Part shown: positions 5,291 to 9,054 of the stretch, piece after piece
Layout: each line of letters opens with the position of its first letter
Position numbering within the stretch: the stretch's first letter is position 1
Assembly: GCA_007136375.1 (NCBI GenBank)
Contig: SLHB01000062.1
Span: 1-9,054, forward strand
Length of the DNA: 9,054 nucleotides
Direction: 5' to 3'
Source: Candidatus Hydrogenedentota bacterium
Lineage (GTDB): Bacteria > Hydrogenedentota > Hydrogenedentia > Hydrogenedentales > SLHB01
The notes under the pieces: model-generated
Seen by the model: only the letters and a program-made list of their open reading frames with translations
The model's database searches: none
What the model was told of the DNA's origin: nothing
Position numbers and translations under genes: made by a program

Positions 5291-6820
5291 TCACGCGCTC
5301 GAATCCTTGAGCTTCGTCAATCCATGATTAATGGACTTCAGGGCCGGGTAGATCTCCTTGTACAGATCAAACCGCCCTTTGTAGGCCGCCTGCTTCTTCG
5401 CGTCCGGCTCGAATGTTTCTTTCAGCCGGACCCATTCCGCAGCGGTCTCCCGGAGATCCGCAATGAGGCCCGCCGCCTTGCCCGAAAGCATGGCGACACC
5501 CAACGCGCCGGCTTCCGTCACCTCGGGCACGCCTACGGGAATGCCCATGATGTCCGCCTTGCGTTGCGCCCACACCCGGCTCTTCGCGCCGCCTCCCACG
5601 GCCTTCAGGAGCTTCAACTCTACCCCTGCTGCCTGTAACAACTCCACGTTCAGTTTCATTTCATATACCACGCCGGAAAGGATGGCGCTCACCACCTCGC
5701 CCCGGCTGGTTTGCAGGTCCATGCCCAGAAGGGCGCCGCGGCTGGCCGTGTCAAAATGGGGCGTGCCCGTCATCGTGAAATGGGGCAGGACCAGCAGGGT
5801 TTCCGGCGCCTCGGGAACTTCCGAGCAGATGAGATCGTAGACATCCTCGTTGCGCTGCTCCGCCAGCTCCTTCTCGCGCAGGCCGAAAACGTCCCGATAC
5901 CATTTCAGCAGGGAGCCGCCGGTGAAATTGAAGGCGATGGAGGCGTACAGACCCGGAATGCAACTCGGGTAACAGCACAGGTTGCTCCGCGCCATCTCCG
6001 TGGTCATGGTGAAGGCGTCAAAGATGGGCGCGATGCATTCCACGGTGCCCGTCGCGTACATGGCCTCGCCGCCCGAGGTGATGCCGGCGCCCAAAGCGCC
6101 CGCGGGCTGGTCATGGCCGCCGGTGACCACGAGCACATCCGGCGGGAGGCCCAACGCCTTCGCCGTCGCGGGGGGAATCGTCCCCACGGGCTCGCCAGGC
6201 GGCGCCGTCCGCGGCAACTTAGCCCGGGGCACGCCTGCGATGTCCAATACTTGGGCGGACCAATCCCCCGCTTTCACGTCCAGGGCCATCGTCCGCGCCG
6301 CCAGGGAATGGCTCATGACGGGCTCCAAGCCGAGGCGGAGGTGGACGAAGTCCTCATAGCACAGGAACTTGTCCGCCTTCTCGAAGATCTCCGGCTGACG
6401 CCGCTTCCACCAGAGGATCTTGTTCAGGCTGTAGATGCCTTGCAACGGCATCCCCGTGATGCGCGCCAACTCGAGCCGGGCAATGCGGCTGTCCCACCAC
6501 TCGGGCATATCCGCCGTCCGCCCGTCGAAGGTGACAATGCTGTTCGCCAGACACGCGCCCTGGCTGTCCACCGGGTGGCACGCCTCGCCCTGAGCCGAAA
6601 TCGCCATCGCTTGAATGGGATCGGACGCCGTCTTCTGCGCCACTTCCGATAGGACCGCCTTGACGCTGTCCCAAACCTCCTCGGGGTCGAGCTCTTGCCA
6701 ACCTGGCTCCGGCGCATACAACGGGTACTCGCGGTAAGCGGACGCGATGACCTCACCGTCCAGGTTGAACGCCACGCCCTTGGTTCCCGTCGTCCCGATG
6801 TCCAATCCCAATAAACTCAT
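5291..6820 (-). CDS. FGGY-family carbohydrate kinase
   Basis: 509 residues, normal for the family. The ATG at 6820 follows a GGAGAGGGAGA purine tract by 8 bases and starts directly at the ATPase fold: MSLLGLDIGTTGTKG (1-15, phosphate-1 loop, Asp7). The catalytic base is Asp237 in VVTGGHDQPAGALGAG. The second domain contains YATGTVECIAP, FNFTGGSLLKWYRD and the adenosine-site stretch AVGGGAKSRVWAQRKADIMGIPV (408-429), followed by EAGALGVAMLSG. The enzyme phosphorylates a sugar or polyol with ATP in the cytoplasm. Databases would probably label it xylulokinase-like, but the substrate loop reads AISAQGEACHPVD (73-85) rather than the SGQMHG-type motif of classical xylulokinases, so the substrate is left open. 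It is the first gene of a two-gene operon with the SPASM-like protein and is not accompanied by an isomerase, aldolase or transporter here. Confidence 0.93.
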   Translation of the reverse strand: MSLLGLDIGTTGTKGVAFNLDGEVIASAYREYPLYAPEPGWQELDPEEVWDSVKAVLSEVAQKTASDPIQAMAISAQGEACHPVDSQGACLANSIVTFDGRTADMPEWWDSRIARLELARITGMPLQGIYSLNKILWWKRRQPEIFEKADKFLCYEDFVHLRLGLEPVMSHSLAARTMALDVKAGDWSAQVLDIAGVPRAKLPRTAPPGEPVGTIPPATAKALGLPPDVLVVTGGHDQPAGALGAGITSGGEAMYATGTVECIAPIFDAFTMTTEMARSNLCCYPSCIPGLYASIAFNFTGGSLLKWYRDVFGLREKELAEQRNEDVYDLICSEVPEAPETLLVLPHFTMTGTPHFDTASRGALLGMDLQTSRGEVVSAILSGVVYEMKLNVELLQAAGVELKLLKAVGGGAKSRVWAQRKADIMGIPVGVPEVTEAGALGVAMLSGKAAGLIADLRETAAEWVRLKETFEPDAKKQAAYKGRFDLYKEIYPALKSINHGLTKLKDSSA

Positions 6821-6827
6821 GGCCAAT

Positions 6828-6838
6828 TCTCCCTCTCC
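6828..6838 (-). promoter_or_regulatory. Shine-Dalgarno that sets the kinase start
   Basis: The minus strand reads GGAGAGGGAGA, 7-8 bases before the ATG at 6820. It supports that start over the in-frame ATG at 6865, whose extra 15 residues are Arg/Gly/Glu-rich and not family-like. Confidence 0.65.
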
Positions 6839-6842
6839 ACCG

Positions 6843-6878
6843 CGACGCTCGCCGCGTCGGTCCACCGCGGCGCCGCGG
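6843..6878. other. Hairpin pair in the kinase leader
   Basis: 6843-6848 pairs with 6854-6859 (CGACGC/GCGTCG, 5-base loop), and 6865-6878 is a perfect palindrome CCGCGGCGCCGCGG. Both lie within 60 bases upstream of the kinase start and could affect translation. Such motifs also arise by chance in GC-rich DNA. Confidence 0.3.
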
Positions 6879-7012
6879 GACTGCCCTGCTCCCCCTAGAC
6901 GAAAATGCCGGCGCCAAGAGACTCCGGAAACAACGCCTCTATGTAACGAAATCCGCGTGGCCGCAGTGTCGTGTCTGCCTTGCCGCGCGGATTGGAACGC
7001 GCTCCCGGCGGA

Positions 7013-7028
7013 CGCCGCTAAGGCGGCG
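7013..7028 (-). terminator. Possible weak terminator after the lytic transglycosylase
   Basis: CGCCGC and GCGGCG (6 bp) flank TAAG, 37 bases after the stop at 7065. There is no T tract in the minus direction, so the call is tentative. The transglycosylase and kinase may be partly co-transcribed. Confidence 0.25.
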
Positions 7029-7064
7029 CCAAGGAGCGGACGTCAGATGGGCGCCGCGCCGGCG

Positions 7065-8033
7065 TTAGGCGGGCTCGTCAATGGAGCTGACAAGATCGCG
7101 CCGCACCGGGACCGTACGCCCATGAAATTGAATGTAGTAATAGCTGTCGGTTTCAACAATCTCCTCGGCCGGCTGGGTCAGCCCGCTTCGAAAATGGACC
7201 GTATAGTAGGGAGACGCGCCGCCGGACTGTCCGCCGCCGCCTCCGCTTCGGGCAAGCTGGGTACGCGACGGCCGGGAGCCCGGCCGGGCCGGCGCAATCT
7301 CCGAGCCGTCGAAGCCGTTCTCCGCGTAAAGGTCCGCATACTGCTGCACCATGCGCACGTAATTCCGCGTCTCCTGGAAAGGCGGGATGCCGCCATGACG
7401 CTGGACGGCGCCCGGGCCGGCGTTATAGGCCGCCAGAGCGAGGCGCAGGTCGTTGTCGAAGTGTTCCAACATCAGCGCCAAGTACTGCGTTCCGCCCGCG
7501 ATGTTCTGGGCGGGATCGAAGATGTCCGACACGCCCATTTCCTCGGCCGTGCCCGGCATAAGCTGCATGTAGCCCCGCGCGCCCGCGGAAGAGATCGCGT
7601 GTTGGTTGAAAGCGCTTTCCACGCGGATAATCGCGTAGACGAGGCTCTCCTCAAGGTTGTACTGAGCCGCGTAGTGCTCCACCAGCTCCTTGAGGTCGGT
7701 CGCCCCGTGCCGATCCCGCTGGCTGAGTTGGCGCAGCCGGTCCGGCACCACGATGGGGTTGAAGTCAATCTCGACTTCCACGAGATCCGGCCGGTTCTCG
7801 TACTTCTCCGGCCGGTTCGTCAACATCGGCACGCCATCCGCGTCCTCGAACACCCGGACCGGGCCCGAAGCGCGGCGTTGCGTCCGTTCTTGCCGGCGCT
7901 CGTGCATCTCCACGCTCAAGCGCTCTTGGACGCGTTGCTGCTCCTCCGCGGTGCGTTCGCGGGGATCCGTCTCCTGGCCCCACGCCACGCTCCCGCACAA
8001 CACGGCTGAACACAGTAAACTTAACCGGCGCAA
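7065..8033 (-). CDS. Secreted lytic murein transglycosylase (SLT family)
   Basis: 322 residues from a TTG at 8033, supported by GGGGAG 7 bases upstream and by the signal peptide that begins there: RRLSLLCSAVLCGSVAWG, cleavage expected near AWG-QE. Residues 25-55 are highly charged (Glu/Arg/Gln). Residues about 57-75 (GPVRVFEDADGVPMLTNRPE) resemble the DUF4124-like segment often found before SLT domains. The SLT domain is about 120-235: LEESLVYAIIRVESAFN with catalytic Glu139, SSAGARGYMQLMPGTAEEMG, FDPAQNIAGGTQYLALML, LALAAYNAGPGAV and ETRNYVRMV. It cleaves the MurNAc-GlcNAc bond of peptidoglycan, forming 1,6-anhydroMurNAc, in the periplasm. A Gly/Ser-rich linker (about 263-273) leads to a 45-residue tail (YYTVHFRSG...YYYIQFHGRTVPVRRDLVSSI) that looks like a small beta domain. 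The protein appears soluble and exported rather than a lipoprotein. Confidence 0.92.
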   Translation of the reverse strand: MRRLSLLCSAVLCGSVAWGQETDPRERTAEEQQRVQERLSVEMHERRQERTQRRASGPVRVFEDADGVPMLTNRPEKYENRPDLVEVEIDFNPIVVPDRLRQLSQRDRHGATDLKELVEHYAAQYNLEESLVYAIIRVESAFNQHAISSAGARGYMQLMPGTAEEMGVSDIFDPAQNIAGGTQYLALMLEHFDNDLRLALAAYNAGPGAVQRHGGIPPFQETRNYVRMVQQYADLYAENGFDGSEIAPARPGSRPSRTQLARSGGGGGQSGGASPYYTVHFRSGLTQPAEEIVETDSYYYIQFHGRTVPVRRDLVSSIDEPA

Positions 8034-8040
8034 TAGTCTT

Positions 8041-8046
8041 CTCCCC
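8041..8046 (-). promoter_or_regulatory. Shine-Dalgarno supporting a TTG start
   Basis: GGGGAG on the minus strand, 7 bases before the TTG at 8033. No ATG or GTG nearby would retain the signal peptide, so this site decides the start. Confidence 0.65.
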
Positions 8047-8176
8047 AGTTGGGCTCCGCGCCCCTGTGCCGCGCATCCCGAGGCGAACGGCCCGCTCCAC
8101 GGCGCTTGGGCGTACTGGCTTCCGCGCCCCGCCCACGCCAGGCGTTCAACCCATTGCCACTCAAACCACGCGGGCC

Positions 8177-8205
8177 AGTATAGCGGCCTCCGGTCCGCGC
8201 GGCAA
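8177..8205 (-). promoter_or_regulatory. Sigma70-type promoter for the lytic transglycosylase
   Basis: Minus strand: TTGCCG -35 (8200-8205; 4 of 6), exactly 17 bases of spacer and TATACT -10 (8177-8182; 5 of 6). The predicted start near 8170 gives a leader of about 137 bases. This is the best-formed promoter in the window. Confidence 0.6.
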
Positions 8206-8268
8206 CCCCCAGCCGCCGGTTTTCACAGGCGCCCACACCCTGCCTGCCAGCCTCACGACACCGCCTTG

Positions 8269-8284
8269 CCCAGCGCGCGCTGGG
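8269..8284. repeat. 16-bp perfect palindrome CCCAGCGCGCGCTGGG
   Basis: Self-complementary without a loop, with an alternating GC core. It lies about 64 bases upstream of the transglycosylase -35. It could be a regulatory site or part of a termination region for the gene at 8450, but no T tract follows in the minus direction. Confidence 0.35.
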
Positions 8285-8449
8285 GGTGCGAGAGGTTGGC
8301 GCCGCCTTTTTCTATTCTTCGACAAGATCGGGTACGTTCACCAGCACTCGCTGTCGGCATGCTTGACTATACCAGCGACTCGGCATCCGCACTACCGCGC
8401 CAGAGGTGCAGCGCCTATTGAAAAAGAAATTCCCGACGCTCGTCCGTAC

Positions 8450-9054
8450 CTATATGTTGTCCTTCTCCTCTTCTCGCATCTTCTTGATCCCCTCCAAGAC
8501 AGCTCGTAGTTCTTTCCTTCGCAATTCTTCCTTCCAGCCTAACCCATCCAGTTCATCCGTTCCTTCTAAACCTTTAATCTCATCCAAAACTTTTGTATAT
8601 TCTTCTACCTCCTTCGCAAAGTCGGGGAACAGGTAAATCACCAGTCGAAGTGCTTCGTTTCGTTCATTGTCTATACACTCTAACGACCGTGATTCCTGGC
8701 CTGGAAAGTAGGCATATGCTCTACCGATGCTACCGAAATTCCTCCCCTTTCTTATGTAGCTTACTAGATCTTCACTGTAATTATTGCACCCAGCGCCAGG
8801 ACGACATAGAAGAGTCAAAACGATTGATAACACAAGGGGATCTGCGTCGGGAAACAAGCCCACTGTAACTTCGTCTAGCTCCTTGCCATGATCTATGTCT
8901 AAATGCAGTCGATCACGTAACCAATCTTTATATATATAAAACCAACACATACTAAGGATACTGCCCTTATCGACCACACTTCGTTTCGTTACCTTCCAGT
9001 CCTTGGGAAATAGTACTCTCCAAAAACCAGTCGTACGGGCCCCAGATGCCGCGA
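8450..9054 (-). CDS. Hypothetical protein, C-terminal part, AT-richer composition
   Basis: The frame is open from the right edge to a TAG at 8450-8452, giving 200 visible residues. A GTG at 8977 has been considered as a start, but its only purine-rich site (GGAAGG) is 14 bases away, and sequence upstream still reads protein-like (FWRVLFPKDWKVTK), so the gene most likely begins beyond the window. I do not recognise the family. Visible features are aromatic-rich patches (MCWFYIYKDWLRDRL, GRAYAYFPGQE), the segment VLSIVLTLLCRPGAGCNNYSEDL, and a strongly charged C-terminal helix of about 60 residues (FAKEVEEYTKVLDEIKGL to KKMREEEKDNI) that could form a coiled coil. There is no obvious membrane segment or enzyme motif. 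GC content in the lines I counted is 43-45%, well below neighbouring genes, so horizontal acquisition is plausible. Confidence 0.6.
   Translation of the reverse strand, partial: AASGARTTGFWRVLFPKDWKVTKRSVVDKGSILSMCWFYIYKDWLRDRLHLDIDHGKELDEVTVGLFPDADPLVLSIVLTLLCRPGAGCNNYSEDLVSYIRKGRNFGSIGRAYAYFPGQESRSLECIDNERNEALRLVIYLFPDFAKEVEEYTKVLDEIKGLEGTDELDGLGWKEELRRKELRAVLEGIKKMREEEKDNI

Larger units (their letters stand above)
8034..8449. other. Intergenic region upstream of the lytic transglycosylase
   Basis: About 416 bases with no supported gene. It contains the transglycosylase promoter (8177-8205), its leader of about 137 bases, and a palindrome at 8269-8284. The region marks the shift from GC-rich sequence on the left to AT-richer sequence on the right. 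Confidence 0.55.

Noticed and set aside
5711..6652. Plus-strand open frame of 313 codons
   Set aside because: It is the antisense shadow of the FGGY kinase; the translation is Arg/His/Gly-rich without motifs.
6747..8009. Plus-strand open frame of 420 codons
   Set aside because: It spans the antisense of the lytic transglycosylase and the intergenic region; the SLT motifs and catalytic Glu are on the minus strand.
8283..8316. Possible plus-strand terminator ending in TTTTTC
   Set aside because: The stem before the T run pairs poorly beyond three or four bases, and no plus-strand gene ends upstream.

Overview
The window comes from a high-GC bacterial chromosome, apart from one edge. Genes carry purine-rich Shine-Dalgarno sites and GC-rich third positions, and two proteins have N-terminal signal peptides. 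One of these is a periplasmic-type lytic transglycosylase with no visible lipobox, which suggests a Gram-negative-type envelope. The mix (dnaA, a DUF4140/DUF4139 secreted protein, an FGGY sugar kinase, a radical-SAM-like SPASM protein) fits the PVC, Hydrogenedentota or Sumerlaeota-like groups, but that is a guess; no marker here fixes the phylum.

Layout, left to right. Position 1-569 (minus) is the N-terminal part of a secreted DUF4140/DUF4139 (MuiA-like) protein that runs off the left edge. Position 820-1719 (plus) is a fumarylacetoacetate hydrolase-family enzyme, the only convincing plus-strand gene. It converges on dnaA (1789-3165, minus) across 69 bases holding two overlapping perfect hairpins. 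Upstream of dnaA are about 1.3 kb without a convincing gene (3166-4488). This stretch holds hairpins in the dnaA leader, two candidate promoters aimed at dnaA, a 14-bp palindrome, an AT-richer island that is the natural oriC candidate (though no canonical DnaA boxes are visible), a GC-rich structured stretch, and a clear minus-strand intrinsic terminator at 4373-4409. That terminator ends a two-gene minus-strand operon: an FGGY-family carbohydrate kinase (5291-6820) followed 13 bases later by a radical-SAM-like protein (4489-5277) that keeps SPASM-type cysteines but has lost the CxxxCxxC cluster motif. Next is a secreted SLT-family lytic transglycosylase (7065-8033, minus) with a TTG start and a good sigma70-type promoter at 8177-8205. 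The last ~600 bases are clearly AT-richer (about 43-45% GC in the two lines counted) and carry the C-terminal part of an unrecognised protein (8450 to beyond 9054, minus), possibly acquired DNA.

How the genes work together: the kinase and the SPASM-like protein look co-transcribed and co-terminated and probably belong to one sugar-related process. DnaA governs replication initiation, and its upstream gene-free region is the best place to look for the origin. The transglycosylase and the DUF4139 protein act outside the cytoplasm. The remaining genes show no obvious functional link. No rRNA, tRNA, CRISPR array or insertion sequence was recognised.
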